Source of the DNA: Blasia pusilla | Taxonomy: Eukaryota; Marchantiophyta; Marchantiopsida; Blasiales | Length of the DNA: 64,000 nt | Assembly (NCBI GenBank): GCA_050084515.1 | Contig: CM114274.1 | Location: forward strand, 34,100,001-34,164,000 | Direction of reading: 5' to 3' | In this document: positions 47,101 through 57,955 of the stretch, one piece after another | Layout: each line of letters begins with the position of its first letter | Position numbering within the stretch: position 1 is the first letter of the stretch | Made by a program: the position numbers and the translations under genes | Notes under the pieces: model-generated | What the model saw: only the letters and a program-made list of their open reading frames with translations | Databases searched by the model: none | What the model was told of the DNA's origin: nothing

Positions 47101-49396
47101 CCTAAAGATCCTTAAGGAAACACTGATCTGCGACAGGTCACAAACAACTGAGAATAAATGGGAACTTTGTTGAGGAAAGAATCTAAGTTGAATAATGACA
47201 ACTCCAGGTCAGGATTTCAAGAGAGAGCTCAATCGTTCAGGATGTCCATTTCAAGGCTTGAAATGAACGTCTGTACAAACTGCCTAGAGACTTAGACTGG
47301 ACTATGGAACTGAGGTCCACGGGGGTAATGTGCAGGGGAAGACCAGACAGTGATGTTATATCAGTGAGTTAGCAAAGTTCTGCCAGTAGTGTGCTTACTC
47401 AGCTACATTTGATAATTCCTCTATGTACAGCATGGAAGAGTTAGGTTTGGAATTCAGTAATTATTCCAGAGTGCTATAATTGTGATAGAAACAGATTCCC
47501 ATATCTCAAGAAGATGGTTTGAACTCCTCCTGAAAGGTTGTCTGTCTGTGGTTTTGTATGATTTTAGTTTATGTTTCATGGCTTCATATCCCTTCCAAAT
47601 GTCCAAATACCTCCACATATTGTGTTTCGGGATTTTGTTGACAACCACAAGCATACTTGAGAGCAATTTTCCCTACAAGATTTCTCATCTCGAACTCTTA
47701 ATGTACAATATGATCTCCGTACGAGTCCACACGGCTAAACAAGGATTGGTACAAGAGACTGCATTTGTTATTATCTGAGCCAGGAAACATGCAAAGCTTC
47801 ATAAATCCCTGCATGTCCATTCTAAGTCTCTAGGCAGACCCTAAATTCACACTGAGGACCCAGTCACATGAGAAGTCAAGAGTCCGAACTGCTAAACAGG
47901 GATCGGTACAAGCGAATGCACTTGCTATTGTCTGGGCCAGTAAACACGCAAGCTTGATAAATCCCTGCATGTCCATTCTAAAATTTTCCAATGGTTTCCC
48001 TGGTTTCAAGCTGGGGACTCAGTCAAATGAGAAGTAAAGAGCTGATTACGCCATTAGGTGAAAATACACTCCGTTTTGTGGCTTTTCTTACAGTTAGAAT
48101 GAATGTTACCGCATCGGTTCCAGTACAACCCCATCTATGGAGCATTCTTTGATATTTGAGGTGAAACTAACATCCACAAGGAATCTTAGGGCCTCTGGAG
48201 ATTACAACAGCGGGGGACATAGCAGAGATGGCTTAGAAAGCTAGAAGTAGTTTGAACAACCTCTTGTTTTTCAACCTCCAAGCACTCTGCCATTATTGAA
48301 CTGATTTTATGTGAAGCACAAAGGCAGAATTGCAAGCATTTATTTTACCTGGCATCTGTTCACTTGCTTGAAACTTTTGACAAGCTCCAACTCTTCTCCA
48401 GAGGCGTGTGGGCATGGTGCTAGGACAACCTGCAGCAAACACTTTGTCACACTCAAGAAACTATGCAAGTCCAAAATTCCATGGCTTTTCCAGCCAGGTG
48501 GTTTTAGTTAGTCTGTGTAACTCAGTCCATCAGTTTTAGACACCATCACCAAAAAGAGACTGCAATAGGAGACTGAGACAAAAAAAACTTCTATCGCAGC
48601 AGTATTGACATTTGAGATCTTCAATTGACAATAACAAGAACACGAGAAATGGCCTCAACATTTACAAATTGAAAAAAGTAGGAGACCACAAGAAGATGAT
48701 CTCTAGTTCCAGTAAGAATACAGACAGACTGTGACGGCCTACAACATCAACTGCACAGAAACACGCTGAAAACTTCTCAATGTTTTGGTCAGAACACAGC
48801 AGGAAAGTATGAATCCACTCGCAAAGCCTTGTCAAGAATCGGCAATCGGTCCGAAAATTAGAAAAGATTGAAGGTCAAGATAAACCTTACAGATATTCGA
48901 ACACACAACTGCGTCCCGGCGAAGCGACGATGAAGTGCCTCCACCACTGGTTTCACCCAGGTTGCTACCTCCCCTGGCCCATTTGATAGTATCACGACAT
49001 CAGCATGGGACTCCACAACTGCATCTGCTCGGCTATGGCTTGTCACCCCCAGGCTACCATCTCTGAGACAGTCTCCTCTCCATGCTCCTGGCAGCCAGCT
49101 CCTCCCTTCAAACAGCCCTGCTACAACATCAGCAATTGAAACTCGATGGAAACTCAGCTTTCCCTCTGTGGGAGGAGTACAGGGAGCACGATGAGGGTGA
49201 GGGTGAGCAAGTTACCTTGATAGTACTTTGAGCTTGAAAGACTCGGCCTCAGTGGATGTTGAAGATACCCTCCATTTCTTATTCTGCATCTCTTCAGTGT
49301 GTGGGAGCGAGGCCTCTGTAACAAGCTTGCCAAAATCACTAGGTTTCCCATTCCCCGGACCTGGGAAACTCTGGTAGAAGTATTGAGCATGTCCAT
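38143..49396 (-). CDS. LpxB-like glycosyltransferase (cyanobacterial type), 11 exons
   Basis: Exons on the minus strand: 49396-49216, 49165-48891, 48429-48349, 43158-43051, 42846-42779, 41381-41141, 40959-40898, 40740-40434, 39418-39345, 38985-38855, 38377-38143. All have GT/AG borders and matching phases. The product is related to lipid-A-disaccharide synthase, and the best fit is the cyanobacterial relative of LpxB rather than classical LpxB. Motifs in order: a Ser/Arg-rich N-terminus likely to be a plastid transit peptide, DVVILSNGPGEVATWVKPVV, VVLAPCPHASGEE, GVCIFLGGDQAFA, YKTIIYAED, CKVVGDLFSD, VVGLLPGSK, FLLPLAPT, IWQQFPAYDIF, CLTT-IGTNTAELGYLGVPM, ALLKSSRYIAWPNRWAREEVVPELVGRI, and a C-terminal helix. 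Expected length is about 587 residues. Exon 9 appears to lack one base (total 1763 nt), so the frame breaks after VPMLVVL. An alternative donor at 39370 would restore frame by skipping 26 nt. Its substrate is unknown. Intron 3 (5190 bp) holds a LINE, and intron 1 is only 50 bp. Confidence 0.85.
41943..42325 (+). repeat. tandem duplication of a LINE C-terminal fragment inside an intron
   Basis: Two copies, 41943-42136 and 42137-42325, lie in intron 5 of the LpxB-like gene. Shared blocks include CAGAGmTTAAGATGTrACT, GAAGCCAATACAAT and AGTAATTTCAACTCCTCTCAG. Translation of the plus strand in one frame gives a remnant of a cysteine-rich pattern (R-C-R-CG ... VEDE ...), which resembles the zinc-knuckle-like tail found after reverse transcriptase in many LINEs. 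Both copies are broken by stops. The duplication is certain; the LINE origin is moderately likely. Confidence 0.6.
43270..46400 (-). mobile_element. decayed non-LTR retrotransposon (LINE) in intron 3 of the LpxB-like gene
   Basis: Minus-strand fragments occur in LINE order. Around 46000-45350 is an endonuclease remnant (AVCYFSP ... ADILRVGDLNG ... SVVDYLIC ... LPVLESDHEPIYF). Around 44900-44600 is a connecting region. At 44612-44187 is the reverse transcriptase core (NYRTIMVSSLMAKLYG, GQAGFRISHSTLDQ, KLFCCFVDFKKAFDTKPR, LLWKQLEELRVP). At 44133-43705 are the active-site block LLYADDIVLMSRT and a downstream domain. Several frame changes and stops show it is inactive. It has the same orientation as the host gene and sits wholly within its 5.2 kb intron. 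Ends are approximate, no poly(A) or target-site duplication was defined, and the clade was not assigned. Confidence 0.82.
47724..48040. repeat. tandem duplication, two ~157 bp copies
   Basis: Copy 1 is 47724-47880 and copy 2 is 47881-48040, inside intron 3 of the LpxB-like gene. Shared blocks include GGTACAAG, CATAAATCCCTGCATGTCCATTCTAA (differing by one base), GACyCAGTCAmATGAGAAGT and GCTAAACArGGAT. No coding potential is visible. Confidence 0.8.
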
Positions 49397-50191
49397 GGCC
49401 GATGCGGGGAGTCAGTGGTCACTGATTTCGATGACTCGCGAGTTGCTATCTACCTCCGATGCTCTCACCCAGAAACTGCAGACGGCGTGCTCCTAAGCTG
49501 TTAGCTTGGGAGCATTGCACCCTAGTGAAACCTTGAAATTTGGTCGCTCGTTGGTGCTATGAGGAAGCACTGAATTCCTTCATTCATTCATTCATTCCAT
49601 CCTTCATGGATTGATTCATTCATTGATTCATTCCTTTATTCCCTTATTCGCTTCAAAGAGTAGAGAGGCATCTCTCCAGCCGATGTTCCAGCGCTTTGGG
49701 GATTGCGAGGAGAAAAATCCAGTAAAATCGTGAACCTAGAAGCTCTGAGGAACTGCTGATTCCGACGATTGACTTGAAAGAGTCACGCGGTGGCGGCTCC
49801 GGCAGATGCTCCAATGGCTCAGGCTCCGCAGCGCTTCACTGTCGTAGAGGCCTGAACTCCAACATTCCGATACTGCGAACCGACGTCCGACGAATCACAC
49901 AGCCATATCTCCAGCTGAAGTCCTCCTCTACCACCACCTGAACAAACCATATTATTGGAAGAATTTCAGCTCGACGGCACTCCGCCCGTTGAAGCAGCCT
50001 GGATGCGCACACTCTGCGGTGCTCTCATGATCCCCACACGACATTCGACCGACTCCAGTGAGCCATGGCTACAACTTCAGAAATCCTCCGCGAATTCTCA
50101 CAGTGTGCCTCACATTCTGCACGCGATGGCCACTCCGCTGCATAAGAAGCCCTCCTTCTAAACAGCACTCCCTTAATAGTAATAATCATAA
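49397..50191 (-). promoter_or_regulatory. upstream region of the LpxB-like gene
   Basis: Moderately GC-rich, unique-looking DNA between the start codon of the LpxB-like gene and a Helitron end at 50192. It contains a (CATT)n-type microsatellite at 49578-49640. Promoter and 5' UTR should lie here, so the regulatory region is probably under 0.8 kb, but I could not identify a TATA box or start site with confidence. Confidence 0.45.
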
Positions 50192-50315
50192 CTAGTAAGG
50201 TGCCCAACATGCACATCAATTTTAAGAAAATTTTGGTAGATGTGAAATATTTTTTGGTAGCATGTGTCATTATGTATATAGGTGTTCACAAATCAAGAAG
50301 GCACTCTATCAAAGA
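50192..50315 (-). mobile_element. short non-autonomous Helitron, minus orientation
   Basis: On the minus strand it starts with TCTTTGATAGAGTGCCTTCT preceded by A. It then carries TTGATTTGTGAACACC and GACACATGC, and ends in GTGC-loop-GCAC hairpin, CTTA and CTAG followed by T. Those are the Helitron hallmarks: insertion between A and T, 5' TC, and a 3' hairpin plus CTRR. At 124 bp it is a heavily deleted derivative of the family seen intact at 57698-57955, whose 5' region it closely matches (GwGCCTTCTTGATTTG). Confidence 0.7.
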
Positions 50316-50699
50316 TTTTTTAGGAGTTATTGATTTATTTATGTTGCTGGTGGTGAGTTTAGTCGATAAGGGAATGCCCTCCTCTTTCTTTTTAGGGCCT
50401 ATTGTGGCATTTGGATACTTGACTCTTTGAGGCCCCCCCTCTTTTGTTTTAAGGATGGGTTTTCCATCATGCGTATTTAATAAGGTTCATCTTTTGGGAA
50501 AAAAAAAGACAAGAGATGAAACGAGGACTCTCTTCCGGACAAGAGAAGGAAAGTTGAGCCGGTGCGTTTGCTTATCCACCTCGCATCCGGTCATCTAGCG
50601 GAAGATGGGGAATCCATTGGTGCTAAATCCTCTTGCCCATCGGCTAAGCATTTCTTGACTAGTTTCTTCAAATTTTGTCCTCGTTTCTTTAATTTAATT

Positions 50700-51094
50700 G
50701 AGCTCCCTCTCTTAAAGTGACATGCGTTAATATCAAAATAACACTTAGAATACATGTGGCAACCATGAGGAGGGTTTTCTTCTAATCACATCCTCTTCTA
50801 ATCATTATATAGATTGGGTTTTGAACTAGTGTTAAAATGGAATGTCATATTTATCGCATATAATAAAAAGGGCAAAATTTGTATTATTATTGGAGAGTTT
50901 CCCTTCATTTTGCAAATTCCTCTTGGAAACTTTACAAAATAGGATTGTTCGCCTTCTAAACCAATAGAACGATATGATCGTGTGCTTTTTAAACTAATAA
51001 AATCTTTCAAAATCGATTTAAATGACACTTGAGAATTTTGAAAATGAATTATGGGAGGTAATTTAAATCCGTGCAACGCACAAGCTTACACTAG
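50700..51094 (+). mobile_element. Helitron-like element, 3' end clear
   Basis: The 3' end shows CCGTGC-AAC-GCACA (a degraded hairpin), GCTTACA, then CTAG at 51091-51094 followed by T. Upstream, ACTTAGAATACATGTGGCAA near 50742 resembles the family's 5' CAyGTGGCA segment, but the 5' TC terminus was not located, so the start is approximate. Confidence 0.5.
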
Positions 51095-51595
51095 TAGTAT
51101 ATGATGGAAAAGTAGAGAGGATACTATGTCGGATCACGCACAATCAGAAGAAATTGTATAACTAGTTTACGGCCACACAGTATGTTAGAGAATATGGAGT
51201 TGAAGAGTAATTAAAATACTTACATGGGGAGAAAATATGTAGGGAAATCGATGAGGTCACAGACAAAGTAAAATATAATGAGCAACGGGATGGGTTCAAA
51301 CGAAGTAGAAGAAACTGCAATGATAAAATGGCTCTCACTGGACACAAGGGAGAAGCTACTTTTTTTCCGATGTGTAGTGTAAGGAAAGGATGACTGGTTC
51401 GTATTTGTTGTACAAATATAAGAGTTATGTATTGATTTTTACGAATATAAGAGATATGTATTGATCTAAAGAATTTGGGTGGTATAGCGATTGGCTCCTT
51501 TTCTCAAGCCATAGCCATGTATCTCTGAGGAACTGCATGTTGTGTGTGATCTATATGCCTTCAGGAATACTTTCATATTAGGGCTTGTACTGCCC

Positions 51596-51634
<39 letters not shown>
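51596..51634. repeat. (GA)n microsatellite
   Basis: Nearly 20 uninterrupted GA dinucleotides directly abut the ATG at 51635 of a broken coding-like segment. GA tracts are common in plant 5' leaders. Confidence 0.95.
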
Positions 51635-51639
<5 letters not shown>

Positions 51640-51895
51640 GGATGCAGCTTCACTCGATGATATGATGTTGAAGGTTGTGAGCAAGTCGAAGGGTCAGCAT
51701 AATGACGGGAAGGGAGGTTCATCGAGTCGAGCGTCGGCTGAACATAGGGGTGGTCTTCTTGATGACATCAATTCATAAGATCCAAGTGAGTCTAAGTCGG
51801 ACAAAAATTTCTATGACAATGATGATTATGAGAGAGGGGGTTCAAGATGGAAAGAATAACAAAGACCAATCAGAAGTAAGATTGAATGCTTGTTT
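51635..51895 (+). pseudogene. truncated gene fragment, possibly RTF1/VIP5-like N-terminus
   Basis: From ATG 51635 the frame reads MADAASLDDMMLKVVSKSKG, then a Ser/Gly-rich stretch, then LLDDINS, a stop at 51776-51778, then DPSESKSDKNFYDNDDYER and a second stop. A frame change then gives NNKDQSEVRLN. The acidic, Ser/Asp-rich order with a short MAD...LDD start and a later QSEVxL-like element faintly resembles the N-terminus of plant RTF1/VIP5 (a Paf1-complex-associated protein). The match is weak and could be to any acidic nuclear protein. The two stops and lack of continuation make it a pseudogene or captured fragment. Confidence 0.3.
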
Positions 51896-51898
51896 GCT

Positions 51899-52302
51899 TT
51901 GAGCATTGGTAGTACTCAAACAAACATTCCATACCAGAGTAAGCTTGGGTGCGGCTCTAGACAGAGTCATCCTTGAGCGTTCAAGGTTTACAAACTCCAA
52001 AGTTATAGCACGACAAACTACGAATCAAATAAGAGAACAGTTGTGGGCGAGCGGGGATTCCTTGCAACAACACAATCATATTGTCAAAGTTACTAATGAT
52101 TTTCCTTGAGCAATGGAAGTACTCAAACAAACATTCCATACTACAGTGAGCTTGGGTGTGGCTCCACACGGAATCATCCAGGGAGTAATAACCCCGAAGT
52201 TATGACGCAACAGACTGTGAAGAAGGAGAGAACAATTGTGAGTAAGCGGGGGTTCCTCAAAACTACACAATCGTATTTTCAAAGTTGTTGTTGATTTACA
52301 AT
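51899..52302. repeat. tandem duplication, two ~200 bp copies
   Basis: Copy 1 is 51899-52105 and copy 2 is 52106-52302. Both begin TTGAGCAwTGGwAGTACTCA and share AACAAACATTCCATAC, AGCTTGGGTGyGGCTC, GAACArTTGTGrG and CACAATCrTATTkTCAAAGTT. One frame remains similar between copies (STQTNIPY ... LGCGS), so the unit may derive from coding DNA, but both copies carry stops or frame differences. Confidence 0.8.
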
Positions 52303-55300
52303 CCAACATATACCGCAACCAAGTCAAGCGAGAACAAGCAACAAAGAGAAGCGCGACACTGGTAGGCATACTTGGAAATTGTAGTCAGGTCAGATCATCA
52401 ACCATGTTGCAACGGTGGTCACGAGGAACATGTCGTTGAAGGTCGAGGAAGGGTGACTGTTGAAAGTAGAAAGCAATGGGAGTATGCATGTAGAAAAACA
52501 CAAGTGGTTTCCTGCAGACGGAGCAAGATAGCAAGAGTAGCAATAACAAAGAGCAGGCTGAAGCAATTGTAAGACTGAATTGGACATGGAAAGGAAAGCC
52601 TCACAAGACGGAAAGATACTGGAAGTGCCCAAAACAAATATCCCAAACCATTTGTATGAGGCAAGTAACAAGTACAAATTTTGATCATACAAATGATGGA
52701 ATATTAGGGGATGGAAGAACTCAAATTCAAATGGAAGGGTATCGGGGATTTAAGAAGAAAGTCCAAATATTCTGGCCTTGGAAAAAAAAAATTCTTAGTC
52801 CCCCTTTTTATACTCTTCCTTGGATCTCCCATCTTCTTTAAGTCAAGCTCTGTAAGTATATGTCATTCGTGAATCCAATGAAGGGAGAGAGGAGCATAAA
52901 GACCTCGACATAGAAAAGAAGGGGTATATAACATACTTGTCAATATGCACTATAAAGAATAGAAGATAAAAAAAAAAAAGCTACAATGCTACACAAGTTC
53001 TCAACTTCTTTTAGAGAGCAAGTGAGTTTCATTAGTGCTCTTCTGTTACGGAATGAATTGATCTAGAAGCTGGACTTGAGAAGAGATAACCACAAAATCA
53101 AATTGTATGCAATAAGTAACGTGGTTCACTCCAACAAGAGCTACATCTACCGCAGAAAGAATTTGAGATTTTACTAGTTACTCCAATAGATACAAATGAG
53201 AGTGCTTCACTCTCTCTGTCACGGCTTCTCTTCACCAAGCATCGTGCACATGTGGTTGGGGACTCTCCTTTTGTCTCAACCAACCCGCATCTATAAAATC
53301 TCTTTGTAATTCTGCTTTCCTTCTAGAGAGTCTAGAAGCTCTCCTCAATAGCATATGGGAGCAAGAGTACTTTCCTACCTTTTGCATGCTCTTTTTATGC
53401 TTACTTTCTAGTCATTCCTCTCTCTAGTCATTCATTCACTAATCATTCACTCATCACTCACTTATCCTAGTCATTCAATCAGTTACTATTCATTATCCAT
53501 TTGTAAATTCTGTAGATAAGTTACAAGACATTATTTTTCTAACATCTTCAAGCTCCCCTAATTTTTTAGTCTTAATGGGTTCTCTCATCCTTTGAGCTAT
53601 CTATTTCTTCTTAATAAGCATATAGCCTACTAGTGTGAAATCATTTAGGATTTTGTATGAGAGGTCCCAACAAAAAAGGAAAATTTAACTTAGGAAACAT
53701 GTATGAATAGGGTTTCATATCAAATTTTGATTTTATTCATTTTGGCATTTGAAAAATAACTCATGGTGTTGTAAAGTGTTTTACATTTCTTGACCTCTAA
53801 TATTGGCAATAGTATAAATGATTTTATTATATTATATTTCATGAGACATAAATAAGGGAATAAATATATTAGAATAGACATGGGGCATATGACGAGTGAA
53901 TTTAACATTGAGAAAGTGTAGTACGTTAATATAGATGTGAGCATCTTTCTCTAGCAAGAGAATTGTAAAGAGTGGCCATCACCAATATAGGAATCATTTT
54001 CAATATGTTACCTATAGCTCACTGTAGTAAAAACTAGATAGAACTCTACACCATATTTAGAGTACAAAAGTGGGAGTATGTAGTCTAAATAATGCAATGC
54101 AGAGGTACAAGAGTTGCAAGTTCCTTGATTGGGGAATGAAAAGTATTTTCCATCCCGCCCACCAATGCCTTAATTCACTCTTCCTCATAACCCCAATAAT
54201 CTTTTGTATGATGCATCTATCTTACTACTCTCCTGCCTCCCACCCTTTATGTTCGTTAGTGGGCAACTTGATTTCACAAATTTTCCACAAGTAGGATTGA
54301 GGCCCAACAATTGCAGACATGTATGCACAAGCGGGCCCTTTTTTTGTTTCCATGCAACCATGATAATTGAGGATAGATGAAGGAAGGATTTAAGGCAAGT
54401 GAGAAATACTCCATACGTCTTGAACCAATAAGACTACTCAAAGCCAAGGTATGGGGGTTTAGGCCCCCTCTTATTCTGTCTATTCCCCTTCCATCTCCCC
54501 AATTCGACATATTTGTTTTGTCCATTTCATTTTGACCTTTGTATATAATTTTACGTAACCTGAGACTTTTTTGGCTCTTTGGATATTTCTTTACATTCAA
54601 CGTAAAGTGGCATATAAGATTTATTTATCTATTCTAGATTCACTAGTAACTTCAAAATGTCAACATGTACCTATGGAAAAAAGTGACAAAGACATTCAAT
54701 GAAATTATGAAATTAAGCATGAACCCATAAGGATGCACTCAAAGAGCCAATGAATGACCAGGGCTGGTTGAAGGGAGAAGAAAAGAGATGCCCTCTAGAA
54801 CCAAGCTACATAAACATTGAAAACCCAAGGAAAATAGTTGGAATAAAAGAGGACGGGAGAATTCATCAAGAGAATAACAAGGAGGGAATCAAAGAGCCAT
54901 TAAATTCCAAGATCGAAAAAAGAGAGAAAAATATGTAAACCTCCTAAAACCTAACTTTACCAACAAGGGAAACAAAAAAGAAAAACCAATGTTGGAATAA
55001 AATAGTATACATCAAGAGTACAAAAAAAAGGACTCAAAGAGAAAATTAATCCTAAGGCCACAACCAAGCTGAGGGGGGAAAAGGAGAGGAAATCCCTTAT
55101 GCCTCACTTCACCAACAATAGAAAGAATATCAAAGAAAACTACAAAAAATATAGCTTTTATCAAGGAGGTTTCTAGTAGTGACGTCTCTTATACCTTGAA
55201 TCTAACTTTTAAGCCCATTGGCTCAATTGCAATGCCAAATAAAGAAGACTCTTGATCTACAATAATAAAAGACAAACCATTTCTCAAACAAGAAGAAATA

Positions 55301-55560
55301 GATAATGTCTAGTGTGCTGCATTGGATAGTTAATATTTGTTGTGCAAGAAATATGAAATAAAAATACCATGAATTTAAAATAAAAATAAAGATGAAAATC
55401 ATTGCAGGTTTAGAAATAATAAGTCATAATTATAATAGTTGCCATGATTTAAGATTTATAAGTAAGTCTTTATAATAATGTGACTCACTTTAGCTTTTGA
55501 AATAAAAAAAACCCAAAGACGACCATATGGCAATTTATATTCTTAATCCTAACATAACTA
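52303..55560. other. AT-rich spacer
   Basis: No gene was recognised on either strand. It includes a 12-base A run near 52968, short CATTCACT-type repeats at about 53415-53500, and otherwise eroded sequence. A mobile-element origin is likely but not shown. Confidence 0.4.
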
Positions 55561-55569
55561 GTCTACATT

Positions 55570-56850
55570 GTTATCAAGGATAGTTTATTCATTTGTAAGA
55601 AGCTATTTGTTTGACGCATGGCACGATGGGAAGCAAGAAAATACTTAAAAAATGTGGGCCGAAGAGAATATTATGAGTTGTATGATTGATAATGGTTAGT
55701 ATAGCAGTGGTTTGTCTATTACCGTAGGCTAACTTCTTATTTGGAAGAGCCACTTTGGTTGATATCTGGCACTCAGACGTCAAGAAAATTTGTACATAAC
55801 ACAAGCAATAAGAAAATTTGGGTTTAAAAAAACCCTTTTCATGGGAAATATCATTACTAACTTCGTGCACAACATGAGCTATACAATAATAGACTCCACT
55901 AATCATGAAAATCTAAAACATTAGAGGAGCATAGTTTCTTGATTGACAAAAGCCTCTTTGTTGGACATATGATAATAAGACAATTAGAAAATCTTTCCGA
56001 TAGAGACATAAAAATGTTACTTTTTGGACAATATGTTATTAGCTCTCTATACTATTAAGACACATGATCACACTCAATCATTAGGAAATAGAAGGTTGGT
56101 AGAGAGTTGGTGTTTAATTGGCAAGGATAGAACATGTTGAGTAGATTGACTTTGTATATGACTAGAGGGATAAGATAAACCAATATACTATGTGCATAGT
56201 CTAATAAAATGAGGGGACATACTAGCGTAGAGCTAGTGCTTTGCATATGATCATAATCATACTACCAAATTTTTTTTGCTTCCCGTGATTTGAAAATAAT
56301 TTATTGTTGCCCCATCGCCATGTGTCACACACCAAGATGTTTGCAAATCAAGAGAGTATCCTCCCTTCATAGGTCCTCTTGTTGGTAGTTAATTAGGGTT
56401 TTTTATAGATTGTTTATCGTGTTAGTGAGGTTAGATTTTAAGGGGTTTCCCCTTTTTTCTTGGTCCCTGATTGGGTTTAACTATCCTATGTGTTCCTCAA
56501 CTTAGAAAGTTGAGGAACCATAATCTCTTCCCTTCATGGGCTATACACTAGTGTATGTGTTCCCTATCTTCTTTTATTCATGTCCTTTACCTCCCTTTAC
56601 TAATATAGATAGACTAAGTGATATGTCTACATAGAGTTGGTGTTTATTTGGATAGGATAAGAAATACAAATTTATTTATACTCTCAAGGGAGAATGGCTT
56701 CTTGATTTGTAAACACCTTTGTAATTAACACATGGTAATGAGGCAACAAGAAATTTTTTTGAATAACATAAGCATCAAATTAAATTTCTTATTTAAAATT
56801 TTTTTGGACTAGATGATTATTAATCTCGTGCATAGCGCAATTAGTAAACT
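55570..56850. mobile_element. cluster of eroded Helitron-like relics
   Basis: Several segments repeat the 5'-region signature of the intact element at 57698. They are 55590-55645 (TTGTAAGAAGC ... GACGCATGGCACGATGGGAA), 55930-55990 (TTCTTGATTGACAAAAGCC ... GGACATATG), 56310-56375 on the minus strand (TTGATTTGCAAACATC ... GACACATGGCGATG) and 56690-56755 (TTCTTGATTTGTAAACACC ... ACACATGGTAATGAGGC). A degraded 3' hairpin with ATCTCGTGCATAGCGC follows near 56820. None has both ends intact, so limits are approximate. Confidence 0.5.
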
Positions 56851-57697
56851 GGTCATAAATAAAAAAAGATGGAGGAATCCATAGAAAGTATAAAAGGATA
56901 TACTCATAGGGTGAGAGAATACCAAGACCACATCGGTCCAAGGGCCAATAAGAAAGGGGGCAATCCCAAAAAACGTAGGGGTAGGGTAAGACACATAGAA
57001 TAACTAGACCACTTGCTTGAATTGTGAAATGAGAATACGAGTAGAATTTGAGCTCCAATAAAAGAACATAGGGGAATTCTTGGAAAGTATAAATGGGAGG
57101 ATTCATAGAATAGGGGAACATCAAGATCACATGAGACCAAGGCAAACAAGAAAGGGAAACCCATTTAGAGTCGTCTCCAACGGGCCGGTATCATACACAA
57201 ACATAGGCCGTTAAGGAAATTTCATTTGGATCTTACGACTTCCCAGTAGTTGAAGGTTACAAATTTGTTATCGAATCACAAAACTTACGACATGCAAAAC
57301 CTTAGGAAAAATAGGGATTATATTCTCATGCCACGCGATCCATTTACACTCGGTACAAATCCATAAGAAATACAAGATGGAAGTTTCCTCCTTATAATTC
57401 CTAATTTTTTCCTCTTCATTTGACTTCATACAAAAATGGATTTCACTTTTAATTCACCACTCTATTTTCTTCCCACACTAAGTTCCTCCTTTCTCCAAGG
57501 GCCCCACAAGTTTCAATTGAATCCGCTTTCCCGGGCAATGGCTGTGGGAGACGCCGACACTAAAAGCCCACTTGGTAGTAATAATAATTCTCTAGGAGTT
57601 GTTGATAGAGTTGGTGAGTTTAGTCGAGAGGAGGAAAGCCCCCTTCTTCCTTTTGGATATTTGATTTTTCTAGTCCCCTCTTTTGTTTTTTCTCTCA

Positions 57698-57955
57698 TCT
57701 ATATTATTATGGGAGAGCGCCTTCTTGATTTGCAAACACCTCTCTGGCTTGACAGGTGGCAATTGGGCATCAAGAAAATGTTTCACATGCTATGAGGAAG
57801 TAAGCAAAAAAATTGAATTTATGTGCATTATCATTAATCTCTTCCTCTCACGGAAATTTAATTTATACATGACATCGTTATTTTTTTCACGGGCACTAGA
57901 AAAACTCCTCAAACAATTTTTATTTCCGATGCATCGTGCGGGCATCTTTTACTAG
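57698..57955 (+). mobile_element. non-autonomous Helitron with both termini, 258 bp
   Basis: It starts TCTATATTATTATGGGAGAG with A just before it, and contains the typical TTGATTTGCAAACACCTCTC and TTGACAGGTGGCA region. It ends with an imperfect hairpin (GATGCATCGTGCGGG), CATCTTTTA and CTAG followed by T at 57956. Insertion between A and T, 5' TC, and 3' hairpin plus CTAG all fit. It has no coding capacity and would depend on an autonomous Rep/helicase element elsewhere. Confidence 0.8.
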
